Below, piece after piece: positions 35,290 to 44,073 of a stretch of 64,000 nt of DNA. The notes beneath the pieces are model-generated. The model was not told where the DNA came from. It saw nothing but the letters and a program-made list of their open reading frames with translations, and ran no database searches. The DNA comes from Winogradskyella sp. GTDB lineage: Bacteria > Bacteroidota > Bacteroidia > Flavobacteriales > Flavobacteriaceae. Position numbers and translations under genes: made by a program. The stretch is taken from NCBI RefSeq assembly GCF_028282165.1, contig NZ_JANQIM010000027.1:62001-126000 (forward strand), in the 5' to 3' direction. Position 1 is the stretch's first letter. The number at the start of each line of letters is the position of its first letter.

Positions 35290-36285
35290 TTACAAGGCAA
35301 AATTTACATAGACCGAAAAACGTTGTATAGACTCTACATTATCACCGAATAAATTTTGATTTACCGGTAATGTGTAACTCACTCCAAAAATAAATTTTTC
35401 GATAGCTAACTCAGACCCAATAGAAGCATTTAAAATATCGCCATCTGTGTCTGCTAGTGTTTCACCATATTGTATTATAGAATCATACACATCCCCAGAT
35501 AAACCTGCAAATGGCATAATATTCATTTTATCTGTTGAAAAAACTGTATATACATTTACAGAATAGCTCAACTGATTTCCAAACTGGTATTCATTTTTAT
35601 TTTCTCCTTTTAGGTAGTAGCTCATTAGTGTGTTTACACCTATTCTATCTCCACCATAATTATAACCCAAAGAAAAAATCCCATCTACACTTCCTGTGCC
35701 TACCTGAAAACCTGGATTTACATTATCGGTTAGTGCTTCTTCAAACTTACCTGTTGGTAACTTTATACCAAGACCAAATTGCAAGGAATGGCCAGAAGAT
35801 TCTTTTGGAGAATTATAATTAACATCTGAAGCATCTAATTTGCGTCTCTTAAAAAATTCCAATTTGTACCATCCAATAGCACTAATATCCCCAAGACCAT
35901 TTAGATTCTCATTACGTCCTTGAAACCTTCTGGTCAAATCTTGATACGGTACATTAGCTGTTATGAAAAACTTGTTATTTATCGGTACTTGAGCCCAAAT
36001 CTGATAGGTATTAAAGGTTTCTTCACTTTTAGGTGAATTTTCAAAAATACCATTGCGTGATTCAAAGCTTTGATAGATATATCGTACACCCACAAAATTA
36101 GCATTGCTTAATGTCCCAAAGCCAAAACTACCACTGCTAGTAGAACAACCACAGAGGTCGCAATCCAAAAAAGTTTCAGTCCTAAAATTTTCAGGACACA
36201 ATGGGCATGTATTTGCATTTACTGTTATGCTAGATAAGACCAAAAGTATTAACAAATAAAACTTAAAATTCCGAAAAACGCTCAT
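35290..36285 (-). CDS. Cys-rich N-terminus outer-membrane beta-barrel protein
   Basis: 331 residues. The signal peptide ends near NAN; then come Cys27, Cys30, Cys42, Cys45 and Cys47 (CPLC, then CDLCGCS), and a barrel of alternating amphipathic strands (NFVGVRYIYQSF, FFITANVPYQDLTRRF, SLQFGLGIKLPTGKF) ending FSVYVNFAL, typical of an outer-membrane channel. The cysteine cluster resembles a metal-binding site. It is translated from the end of the MauG gene (23-bp overlap) in the copper-type cluster, so metal or haem-linked transport is inferred. Confidence 0.75.
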   Translation of the reverse strand: MSVFRNFKFYLLILLVLSSITVNANTCPLCPENFRTETFLDCDLCGCSTSSGSFGFGTLSNANFVGVRYIYQSFESRNGIFENSPKSEETFNTYQIWAQVPINNKFFITANVPYQDLTRRFQGRNENLNGLGDISAIGWYKLEFFKRRKLDASDVNYNSPKESSGHSLQFGLGIKLPTGKFEEALTDNVNPGFQVGTGSVDGIFSLGYNYGGDRIGVNTLMSYYLKGENKNEYQFGNQLSYSVNVYTVFSTDKMNIMPFAGLSGDVYDSIIQYGETLADTDGDILNASIGSELAIEKFIFGVSYTLPVNQNLFGDNVESIQRFSVYVNFAL

Positions 36286-37309
36286 CTTCTAAAAATTCGT
36301 AATCTGTTAACGTCTTTAAAAAAGCAATCATGCTTTCTTTTTCATAGTCCGAGAGTGAAATACCCAAAGTGCCATCTTCTCTTAAAAAGGCAGGATCAAC
36401 ATTTCCATTATCTACCATACCAGAATCGTAAAAATCCATTACCACTTCTAGCGTTGTAAATCTACCATCGTGCATATAAGGAAACGTATATTCTACATTT
36501 CTTAAACTAGGTACTCTAAATTTGTATAAATCATTAGGATCTTCTAATAATCTATAACGCCCTGTATCATTTAATTGAGGATTTACAGGCAAACCATTGT
36601 TTCTAAAACTCTGATCTGTAAATAAGTCCGTAGCATGGCAAGAAGCACATTTGTTCTGAAATGTATTTAAACCATCTAATTCTACCTGCGACAGAGTAAT
36701 ATTATCTTCTCCTCTAACATACTTATCGTATTTTGAGTTAGAAGACACCATAGTTAACATAAATTGAGACAAAGCCTTTAGAATATTTTCACTGCTTATT
36801 TCGCCATCTTCAAAAGCTCTAACAAACTGATTTTGATAATTGGAGTCGCTTTTTAGCTTTTGAACTATATTAGCTAAAGTCTCATTCATTTCTAATTCGC
36901 TCGTAATAGGAATAATGGGCTGTAAATCTAAATGCGATGCAGCACCGTCCCACATAAAAGAATTATAAAATGCCATATTTTGAATGGGTTGCGAATTTCT
37001 AAAACCAATTGCTCCATCAACACCATGGCTTAGATTATGCCCATGATGTGTAAAAGCAAAAGCTTGCTCATGACAAAATGCACAAGCTATAGCATCATTA
37101 GAAGATAATCTGCCATCATAAAACAAGTCTTTTCCCAATTGAAAGCCTGCTTCGGTAACGGGATTATTGTCTAGATTGTATTCTATATCAGGAAAGTTAG
37201 AAGGCCTTTCGATCTCTAATAGTACAGGTTCATATTTTGGTACTTCATCACTTTCTGAACAAGACAAAACTAAAGCTAGCAATACTAGCATATAATTAAT
37301 ATTTCTCAT
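36263..37309 (-). CDS. MauG/MbnH-like di-haem cytochrome c peroxidase family lipoprotein
   Basis: 348 residues from the ATG at 37309 (a TTG two codons earlier is less likely). The lipobox is VLSC (Cys17). Two c-type haem sites are visible: C76-AF-C79-H80 and C221-AS-C224-H225. Further family landmarks are NMAFYNSFMWDGA and YMHDGRF near the C terminus. MauG relatives oxidise protein substrates; MbnH converts a tryptophan of its partner MbnP. An MbnP-like gene lies 59 bp upstream, which supports that pairing here. Confidence 0.87.
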   Translation of the reverse strand: MRNINYMLVLLALVLSCSESDEVPKYEPVLLEIERPSNFPDIEYNLDNNPVTEAGFQLGKDLFYDGRLSSNDAIACAFCHEQAFAFTHHGHNLSHGVDGAIGFRNSQPIQNMAFYNSFMWDGAASHLDLQPIIPITSELEMNETLANIVQKLKSDSNYQNQFVRAFEDGEISSENILKALSQFMLTMVSSNSKYDKYVRGEDNITLSQVELDGLNTFQNKCASCHATDLFTDQSFRNNGLPVNPQLNDTGRYRLLEDPNDLYKFRVPSLRNVEYTFPYMHDGRFTTLEVVMDFYDSGMVDNGNVDPAFLREDGTLGISLSDYEKESMIAFLKTLTDYEFLEDERFSEF

Positions 37310-37368
37310 AATCAATAAGCATTATAAACCACTAAAGCATTATGTTTAGTGGTTCTTATTAATATTGA

Positions 37369-38169
37369 TTAATCGTTGTGTACGTGATGTACCATAAACA
37401 TAGACTGTACATTAGATGCTATAACTGGAGTTTTTTGTGCGTCTGTGTGTACTTGGTCATAACCATCAGCAAAATTTACTGAAGTAACCCCATCAAATAC
37501 CTTAGAGATATCAGCAACGATATGGATTTCTGGTGTTTTACTTTCTCTTACCAATACTGTATTTGGTAAACTTAATGTAACTTCTTTATAGTTATCTAAT
37601 GAGGTACCAACACTACCCATATGAATATTTAGGGGTTCATCTGTAAGAGATGTAGTTGAAAACGTACCATCAAATCTTACAAATTTATAACCAGCAGCCC
37701 AACTCCACATCATGCCTTCATCTGTTGCCATATCTAAAAAATCGCCTTGCCCCTCAGCTCCCAGAGCAAAGCGATCTTGGTCTATACCAATACCGAATGT
37801 GATTTCAGTATAATTAGCAGCATCAATATTATCTAGTACTACCCAGATCTCACCAGCATTGTTACCATCTTCTTCATTTATAATAAAGGCATTGTCTTCT
37901 ACCGGAAACATAAAAGTATTACCTTCACTATCTTTTACTCTTACATTACTTATAATGTATTTTAGTGTACTAAGTTGAAAAGATTCGTTATTGGATTTAT
38001 TATAGGTTGTACCAAAAATAAAATCTTGGTCCCCTACTGCATTATCAAATTTTAGAACGACACTTCCTGTTTGTCCTGTTAAATCTTCATTATTATTATC
38101 ATCGTCTGATGAACAGCTCGAAATCAATGCACATAACGCTAGTGCAAACGTATATTTTATAAGTTTCAT
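37369..38169 (-). CDS. MbnP-like copper-associated lipoprotein
   Basis: 266 residues, lipobox ALISSC (Cys19). The chain has MbnP-family landmarks: LSTLKYIISNVRVKDSEG, ITFGIGIDQDRF, a Trp-rich segment MMWSWAAGYKFVRFDG near residue 155 and a histidine-rich C terminus (FMVHHVHND). In characterised MbnP a tryptophan is converted to kynurenine by its MauG-type partner and the protein binds copper. Here the partner gene follows at once. Copper binding itself is inferred from family and context. Confidence 0.8.
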   Translation of the reverse strand: MKLIKYTFALALCALISSCSSDDDNNNEDLTGQTGSVVLKFDNAVGDQDFIFGTTYNKSNNESFQLSTLKYIISNVRVKDSEGNTFMFPVEDNAFIINEEDGNNAGEIWVVLDNIDAANYTEITFGIGIDQDRFALGAEGQGDFLDMATDEGMMWSWAAGYKFVRFDGTFSTTSLTDEPLNIHMGSVGTSLDNYKEVTLSLPNTVLVRESKTPEIHIVADISKVFDGVTSVNFADGYDQVHTDAQKTPVIASNVQSMFMVHHVHND

Positions 38170-38316
38170 TTTGTATAAGTTTAATATTTATAATTGATTA
38201 ATGTGCACGAGACTTTAATGTAAATACAACATAGTCTGTATATTCTAATTTATTTTCAAAAATTAGAATACAGTCTCATAGCATTGAAGGCCTTAGCCTA
38301 ATCTGAATATGAAAAC

Positions 38317-38697
38317 TTATACAATTGGAGGCTTAAAATGAGCATACTCAAAACTAAATTTATAATTTTGAATAGGTGATGATATGTTCTTTTTGGAATC
38401 CCTTAAAACACAACTTACAACTTTATAATCTTGCATTTGTTCTGAAAAAACAGGAAAGAAAGATTCAGATAAGCTAATAACAGCTTTGTTACTATCGTCT
38501 GTAGTGTTATTTACCACAGCTAGTTGTTTAGTCAAATGACATTTACCATTACATTGCAGTTCTGGCTGATCCTTGTTAATACAGTAAGTCTCTATGATAT
38601 AATCAATATTAAGTTGATAGTACAACACATTACCAACGAAGTATATTGGTCGTAGAGCAAAGGAGAAAAGTAATATGAAAAAAAATAGTTTTTTCAG
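38317..38697 (-). CDS. Small membrane-anchored protein with CNGKC motif
   Basis: 126 residues if translation starts at CTG 38697 (reading KKLFFFILLFSFALRPIYFV). The frame is open back to a TAG at 38701-38703, and the only AUG-like alternative is a GTG at 38628 that would remove the whole hydrophobic N terminus. Cysteines 39, 49 and 53 (ETYCINKD and CNGKCHL) resemble a redox or metal site. It is the first gene of the leftward MbnP-MauG cluster. Proteins of this form are common beside copper genes in flavobacteria; function is unknown. Confidence 0.68.
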   Translation of the reverse strand: MKKLFFFILLFSFALRPIYFVGNVLYYQLNIDYIIETYCINKDQPELQCNGKCHLTKQLAVVNNTTDDSNKAVISLSESFFPVFSEQMQDYKVVSCVLRDSKKNISSPIQNYKFSFEYAHFKPPIV

Positions 38698-38734
38698 CTT
38701 CTACTAATTTTGAACAAAGATAAGTTTAAGAATT

Positions 38735-38763
38735 AAAAAAAGCGACTCGTGAGTCGCTTTTTT
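38735..38763 (-). terminator. Rho-independent terminator of small hypothetical gene
   Basis: GCGACTC (38742-38748) pairs with GAGTCGC (38751-38757), flanked by A and T runs of six or more. The stop codon at 38764 borders the T run, and transcription of the 38764 gene leftwards would end here. Confidence 0.8.
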
Positions 38764-38961
38764 CTATGCTTTTAGATAAATTAAGCTTTTGTTTAATTCT
38801 GGGTTTTGATTGATTAGGGACAGAATAAAAATTCTCAGTTCTTCTAGTTCGTGAGGCAGTAACCGCTTTACTGCTTTTTCCACTTCTTTACAGAATAATG
38901 TCGCATCAAAACTCACCTTTTTAAGTACCGTTTTAGTGTACTCAAACATTGCTCTCGCCAT
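38764..38961 (-). CDS. Small conserved flavobacterial protein, 65 residues
   Basis: A helical, amphipathic protein (ARAMFEYTKTVLKKVSFD, KEVEKAVKRLLPHELEEL) with no signal peptide. It is recognisable as a short protein conserved in flavobacteria with unknown function. It has its own terminator and is separate from the cluster to its left. Confidence 0.65.
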   Translation of the reverse strand: MARAMFEYTKTVLKKVSFDATLFCKEVEKAVKRLLPHELEELRIFILSLINQNPELNKSLIYLKA

Positions 38962-39179
38962 AGGTAATTCAAAGTTTTAGGTTCAACAATAAAAGGTAAT
39001 TTTCTCTATAGGCTAATAATTAAATTCTTTCCCCAAGATAGAAAAAAAACGTTTTCGATCTAAAACCAGGTCTAAAGTTTAACAGCATATTATGTTAAAA
39101 GTTGAAATAAACAGATGAACACAATAAAAAAGAAAAGAGGATTCTGACAGTTTAATATACTGATTTGCTTACCATTAAA

Positions 39180-40007
39180 TCAAAACCTATTATCACCGTC
39201 CAACAAATCTCCTAAGCCTCCTAGTATGCTTCCTTCTCCTCTATCTTTTCCGCCAGCTTTTGGTGCAGAGGCGATAATACGATTTGCCAATCGACTAAAG
39301 GGCAAGGACTGTATATAGACTTTTCCTGGACCTCTTAACCTGGCAAAGAACAGTCCTTCTCCACCAAAAATAGAATTCTTAATACCGCCAATAAATTCGA
39401 TATCATAATCCACATCTTGCGTAAACCCAACAATACAACCTGTATCAACTCTAAGGGTTTCGCCAGGTTGTAAGGTCTTTTCTGCCATGGTACCCCCAGC
39501 ATGAACAAAGGCCATACCATCGCCTTCTAATTTTTGCATAATAAAGCCTTCACCACCAAATAAGCCTCTTCCTAATTTTTTAGAAAACTCTATCCCCACA
39601 CTAACCCCTTTTGCGGCACATAGAAAAGCATCTTTTTGGCAAATAAACTTTCCTCTAAACTCCGTTAAATCTATAGGTATAATCTTGCCTGGATAAGGAG
39701 AGGCGAAGGATACATTTCGTTTTCCTGTAAGATCATTATAAAAGGCAGTCATAAATAAGCTTTCGCCTGTAAGGATTCGCTTCCCAGCGCCTAATATTTT
39801 ACCAAGAAAACCTTTATCCTTTTGAGAACCATCTCCAAATATAGTATCCATTTTTATACCATCTTCCATCATCATAAAACTTCCCGATTCTGCAATGACG
39901 GCCTCTTGCGGGTCTAGTTCAATCTCTACGTATTGCATTTCCTCACCATAAATACGGTAATCGATTTCGTGAGCATTTCTGTCTGTAAAATCTGGTAATT
40001 TTTCCAT
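39180..40007 (-). CDS. AIM24-family protein (TIGR00266)
   Basis: 275 residues. A duplicated beta-helical TIGR00266/AIM24 domain: [20 protein letters not shown], then [16 protein letters not shown] and a Gly-rich [29 protein letters not shown] core, ending in a disordered Gly-rich tail. No signal peptide. Family function is unknown in bacteria. Confidence 0.85.
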   Translation of the reverse strand: MEKLPDFTDRNAHEIDYRIYGEEMQYVEIELDPQEAVIAESGSFMMMEDGIKMDTIFGDGSQKDKGFLGKILGAGKRILTGESLFMTAFYNDLTGKRNVSFASPYPGKIIPIDLTEFRGKFICQKDAFLCAAKGVSVGIEFSKKLGRGLFGGEGFIMQKLEGDGMAFVHAGGTMAEKTLQPGETLRVDTGCIVGFTQDVDYDIEFIGGIKNSIFGGEGLFFARLRGPGKVYIQSLPFSRLANRIIASAPKAGGKDRGEGSILGGLGDLLDGDNRF

Positions 40008-40118
40008 AATATTTTTTCGTTTTAAGGTTGACGTGTATATGTTGTGTAAAACTCTATTTTGTTACAGTTGCCTTTTAAAGAGATTACTTCATTCTTTATC
40101 TTCGCAATGGCATAATCC

Positions 40119-40142
40119 TTTTAACTCCTAACTCTTAACTTT
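40119..40142. repeat. TTAACTCCTAACTCTTAAC dispersed repeat overlapping a stop codon
   Basis: On the minus strand this reads GTTAAGAGTTAGGAGTTA, overlapping the last codons and TAG stop (40128-40130) of the DUF4442 gene. It is a variant of the 17-bp repeat at 6120 and 6233. Confidence 0.6.
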
Positions 40143-40583
40143 CAATGTCCATTCAAAATTAAAGGAAGACACCTCTACTCCATCTTTATTAACGCCATTA
40201 GCACTCAGCCATACGGTTTGCCCTTCACCTGTTTCTATAGCTTTACTTATAGCTTCGTCGATCTTATGGCCTTCTTCACATCTAAATGTAATCCTTCCAG
40301 TCGCTTTTTTTGTAAATGTAGCATTATTATTAGCTACAAGCATGGATATTTTTTTTCCGCTATCCCTTATCTTTTTCATTACCAAAGCACCTGTGGTCAA
40401 CTCTGCAGCCATGCCTTGCACCGCCCAAAACATAGACTTAAATGGGTTTTGATTGATCCATCGATGCTTTACCGAAACCACACAAGTTGTATCATCAATA
40501 TGCTTGGCCCTTACGCCAGTAAAATAAGCTGAAGGCAGCTTAAACAGTAGGTATGTATTGAGTTTTGATGGTGTAATAGTCAT
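40128..40583 (-). CDS. DUF4442 hotdog-fold thioesterase-like protein
   Basis: 151 residues with the single hotdog fold of the DUF4442/YiiD-type thioesterases: NPFKSMFWAVQGMAAELTTGALVMKKI (helix and nearby strand) and FRCEEGHKIDEAISKAIETGEG. It may act on an acyl-CoA; the catalytic residues are not evident. Its last codons lie in a repeat phrase. Confidence 0.75.
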   Translation of the reverse strand: MTITPSKLNTYLLFKLPSAYFTGVRAKHIDDTTCVVSVKHRWINQNPFKSMFWAVQGMAAELTTGALVMKKIRDSGKKISMLVANNNATFTKKATGRITFRCEEGHKIDEAISKAIETGEGQTVWLSANGVNKDGVEVSSFNFEWTLKVKS

Positions 40584-40693
40584 ACAATGAGGTTAGATTT
40601 TCCACTAAAATAATCCAAATATTCCAACTCAACTAATGTTAAAAATATGTTAATTTTTAGTACTATGCGTAACATAATACCTGTTTTTAGACA

Positions 40694-40701
40694 TATATTT
40701 G
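40694..40701 (+). promoter_or_regulatory. Bacteroidota -7 promoter box (TATATTTG)
   Basis: TATATTTG matches TANNTTTG, 28 bp before the ATG of the DUF4870 gene. It argues that the in-frame TTG at 40699 is not the start. Confidence 0.5.
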
Positions 40702-40728
40702 TATAAGAAACTATTATATACTTTTAAA

Positions 40729-41175
40729 ATGGTAGACAATCATCATAAAAATTTAGCCACTTTTATACATCTTTCAACATTTTCAAGATTTATAATACCG
40801 TTCGGAAATTTTATTGGCCCAATTGTATTATGGGCTGCAAACAAAGAAAAATCCGAATTTGTAGATCATCATGGAAAGCAAGCCATAAACTTTCAAATTA
40901 GCATTTTGTTATATGCTATAATTATTGGGACCATTAGTGTTCCGTTTTTCATCTTTAAACTTTTTAGAGGACTAGACGTGATCGATTTTCATGGGTTCCA
41001 CAACTTTCACATTAATGTTGGTGAACCTTCACCTCTATTGTACATAGGTGGTGGTTTAGGCGCCTTGGCCATCATTGCATTTATAATTGAGTTAGCGCTT
41101 ATCGTTAAAGCAAGCTTATCTGCCAGAGATGGGGAAGTTTACAAATATCCATTAACCATCAATTTTTTAAAGTAA
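40729..41175 (+). CDS. DUF4870 membrane protein
   Basis: 148 residues from ATG 40729; an in-frame TTG at 40699 lies inside the promoter box. The N terminus MVDNHHKNLATFIHL and the loop KEKSEFVDHHGKQAINFQISI are the hallmarks of DUF4870, with three hydrophobic helices (near residues 20-40, 60-85, 105-125). Inner-membrane; function unknown. Confidence 0.85.
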   Translation: MVDNHHKNLATFIHLSTFSRFIIPFGNFIGPIVLWAANKEKSEFVDHHGKQAINFQISILLYAIIIGTISVPFFIFKLFRGLDVIDFHGFHNFHINVGEPSPLLYIGGGLGALAIIAFIIELALIVKASLSARDGEVYKYPLTINFLK

Positions 41176-41267
41176 TATTCATCAATAAATACACCTACGC
41201 TTTAAGCTTCGGTGTACTCAATCAATCAAAAAATGAACAGTTTAATCGAATTTAAGACACTCATGAT

Positions 41268-41612
41268 ATGAAAATAGAAAACACAAAAGCACAAATGCGT
41301 AAGGGTGTTCTAGAATACTGCATCTTATCCATCTTAAAAGATGAAGATGCTTATGTCGCAGAGATTCTGGGCACACTAAAGGACGCAAAAATGCTTGTTG
41401 TAGAAGGAACCATATATCCACTATTGACAAGATTAAAGAATGCAGGATTGCTCAGCTATCGTTGGGAAGAATCCACATCAGGGCCGCCAAGAAAATATTA
41501 TGGCCTTACCGAAACAGGAAAACTGTTTCTTAAAGAGTTAAACACGACTTGGAGTGAATTACAAAATGCAGTCAACCTAGTAACACGTACAAAAACAACA
41601 AAAAATGAATAA
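41268..41612 (+). CDS. PadR-family transcriptional regulator
   Basis: 114 residues. The winged helix PadR signature runs from KGVLEYCILSIL through LVVEGTIYPLLTRLKNAGLLSY to GPPRKYYGLTETGK. It is the first gene of a rightward operon and overlaps the PspC-domain gene by 8 bp, so it likely regulates that membrane-stress-type operon. Confidence 0.9.
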   Translation: MKIENTKAQMRKGVLEYCILSILKDEDAYVAEILGTLKDAKMLVVEGTIYPLLTRLKNAGLLSYRWEESTSGPPRKYYGLTETGKLFLKELNTTWSELQNAVNLVTRTKTTKNE

Positions 41613-43389
41613 AACAGTCAATATAAATTTAGCAGGTATTTTCTTCCATATAGATGAAGATGCATATCTTAAGTTATCACGCTATCTTGAGGCTATAAAA
41701 CGTTCATTTACAGACTCTCAAGGTCGCTCTGAAATCATAGCAGATATCGAAGCACGTATCGCTGAATTATTTTCAGAACGCATTCAAAACGAAAAACAAG
41801 TCGTAGGCATTAAGCTCGTTGATGAAGTTATCGCCATAATGGGACAGCCAGAAGATTACTTGGTCGATGATGAAATCTTTGAAGATAGCCCTCATTCAAA
41901 AACATCCTATAGTTCTAGACCTACAAAAAAACTTTATAGAGATACGGACAACTCCTACATCGGTGGTGTTGCTGCAGGATTAAGTCATTATTTTGGTATA
42001 GACTCCATTTGGATGCGACTCATCTGGTTATTATTGGCCATAGGATCTGGAGGTACTTTTATATTTATATACCTCATCTTTTGGGCCTTGGTACCAGAGG
42101 CAAGAACTACAGCCGAAAAACTGACCATGACTGGTGATCCCGTGAACATCAGTAACATTGAAAAAAAAATTAAAGACGGCATTGATTCGGTCTCAGAAAC
42201 CGTAAGAAATGTCGATTTTAAAAAACATGGCGAAAAAATAAAGGAAGGCTTCGAAAATGTATCGGATAACATTTCAGAAACCGTTAAGAGTGTTGATTTC
42301 CAAAAGCAAGGCAATCGCATAAAATCAAGTTCTCAGACATTTTTTGATACAATTGGAAGCATTATGATGTTTTTCCTAAAGGTCATCGCTAAGTTCATTG
42401 GTATTATCTTAATCATTGTTGGTATTAGTACATTGATTTCCTTAATAGTAGGTCTATTTACTGTGGGAATTACCGATGCTTTCCATTTCCCAGGTTTTGA
42501 CTTACTATATGTAGCCAATGCGGCAAATATTCCGATTTGGTTAATGTCTTTGCTATTGTTCTTTGCCATAGGCATTCCTTTCTTCTTTGTATTCTATTTA
42601 GGTCTAAAGATTTTAGTGAATAACCTTAAGTCCATTGGGAATGTTGCAAAATTCACTCTATTAGGGCTTTGGTTTATGGCTATCATCGGTCTTATAATTA
42701 TGGGGGTTAAACAAGCTACAGAACATGCTTTTGATGCAAAAGTAACTGCTAATAGCGAACTTAATATTAAAGCAGATGATACACTGGGCTTAACTAGTAT
42801 TGGATTGAACAATTACAATAGCTATCGTTATAACAATAACGATGATTTTAGAATCGTAGAAGACGACAACGGACGGAGTCTTGTGTCTTCTGACGTGAGA
42901 TTTATCGTAAGGTCGACGACCGATTCAATAGCTTCAATATCTATAGAAAAAGAAGCAACAGGCAGAAATTATGAAAGAGCAAAAAAGCGAGCAGAAAATA
43001 TCAATTATGGATATAGTCTAACTGATCATATCTTAAAGCTAGATAAGTTCCTACAAACAGATATAGAAAATAAGTTTAGCGAACAAGAAGTTAGAGTAAC
43101 TATTAATGTCCCTGAGGGAACGATTCTCTATCTAGATAAGAACTTTACAAGATCATGGAGATATGGTTATTTAAGGTATGGCAAAAATTTACTGAATGAC
43201 ATCAAATATGGCCACTACTATAAGGTTGCGAAAGACTCAGTGGAATGTATGGATTGCGAAGTTGAAAATGAAGATGAAACTAATGAAACCACAACACAAG
43301 AACCACCGTCTAACCCAGAAAAACCTGATGTAAGCCTTACCATTGATGAAAACGGTGTGGATTTAGAAGTCAATGATAATGACAATTGA
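41605..43389 (+). CDS. PspC-domain envelope-stress protein
   Basis: 594 residues. A cytosolic N-terminal domain (1-105) precedes the PspC domain (about 110-170: KKLYRDTDNSYIGGVAAGLSHYF ... WMRLIWLLLAIGSGGTFIFIYLIFWALVPEA). Three or four further helices occur between residues 250 and 375, and a C-terminal periplasmic DUF2154-like beta domain extends to 594. Two near-repeats SVSETVRNVDFKKHGEKI and NISETVKSVDFQKQGNRI lie near 190 and 225. Together with the PadR regulator and the DUF2807 proteins it looks like a phage-shock-type membrane response unit. Confidence 0.82.
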   Translation: MNKTVNINLAGIFFHIDEDAYLKLSRYLEAIKRSFTDSQGRSEIIADIEARIAELFSERIQNEKQVVGIKLVDEVIAIMGQPEDYLVDDEIFEDSPHSKTSYSSRPTKKLYRDTDNSYIGGVAAGLSHYFGIDSIWMRLIWLLLAIGSGGTFIFIYLIFWALVPEARTTAEKLTMTGDPVNISNIEKKIKDGIDSVSETVRNVDFKKHGEKIKEGFENVSDNISETVKSVDFQKQGNRIKSSSQTFFDTIGSIMMFFLKVIAKFIGIILIIVGISTLISLIVGLFTVGITDAFHFPGFDLLYVANAANIPIWLMSLLLFFAIGIPFFFVFYLGLKILVNNLKSIGNVAKFTLLGLWFMAIIGLIIMGVKQATEHAFDAKVTANSELNIKADDTLGLTSIGLNNYNSYRYNNNDDFRIVEDDNGRSLVSSDVRFIVRSTTDSIASISIEKEATGRNYERAKKRAENINYGYSLTDHILKLDKFLQTDIENKFSEQEVRVTINVPEGTILYLDKNFTRSWRYGYLRYGKNLLNDIKYGHYYKVAKDSVECMDCEVENEDETNETTTQEPPSNPEKPDVSLTIDENGVDLEVNDNDN

Positions 43390-43510
43390 GACCATAAAAA
43401 TGACAGCTCAGAACAATTAAATTTAAATCAATCAATAACCTACAGATATTTGTAGTGTAATTACAGCACCCGTGCTATTTAAGCTTAGGTGCAAAAAAAT
43501 CAATCGAAAA

Positions 43511-44035
43511 ATGAACCAATCAATCAAATCACTTTTGCTAAGCAGTATCGGATTACTTATGTTATCCGGTATTGCTTTAGCTCAGGTGGACAAAAATTCT
43601 GAACTTTTTAAAATCCTTAAAGAGAAAGACAGTATCTTATTTAAGATAGGATTCAATAAATGTGAAGTAGAACGGAGTGCAGAATTAATGTTTGACGATC
43701 TGGAATTTTACCATGATAAAGGTGGAATTACAAACTCTAAACAAGAATTTGTTAATATTATGAAAAATGGTATCTGCAAATCTGATAATCCGGAAAAGGT
43801 CTACAGATTTCTTGTTGAAGAAAGTTTAGAAGTATTTCCGATGTACAGCAATGGTGAGCTTTACGGCGCACTTCAAAATGGAAAACACTACTTCTCTCCT
43901 AACCCATCAACAACTTTTAAAGAGAGCGACAATTATGCCTTGTTCTCCCACCTTTGGCTTATTGAAGATGGTGTTTGGAAGATTAAACGTGTTATCAGTT
44001 ATAATCACACATCAAAAGAAGTCGAAAAAAATTAA
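43511..44035 (+). CDS. Secreted NTF2-like (DUF4440-type) protein
   Basis: 174 residues from ATG 43511, which gives a clean signal peptide ending IALAQ (an upstream in-frame ATG at 43472 would add 13 basic residues). The mature region has the cone-like layout of DUF4440/SnoaL proteins (LFKILKEKDSILFKIGFNKC, FPMYSNGELYGALQNGKHYF, FSHLWLIEDGVWKIKRVISYNH). Periplasmic; no catalytic residues are obvious. Third gene of the PadR operon. Confidence 0.75.
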   Translation: MNQSIKSLLLSSIGLLMLSGIALAQVDKNSELFKILKEKDSILFKIGFNKCEVERSAELMFDDLEFYHDKGGITNSKQEFVNIMKNGICKSDNPEKVYRFLVEESLEVFPMYSNGELYGALQNGKHYFSPNPSTTFKESDNYALFSHLWLIEDGVWKIKRVISYNHTSKEVEKN

Positions 44036-44073
44036 ATCACAAAAATATCAATCAAGTAAAAAATAAAAAAAAC

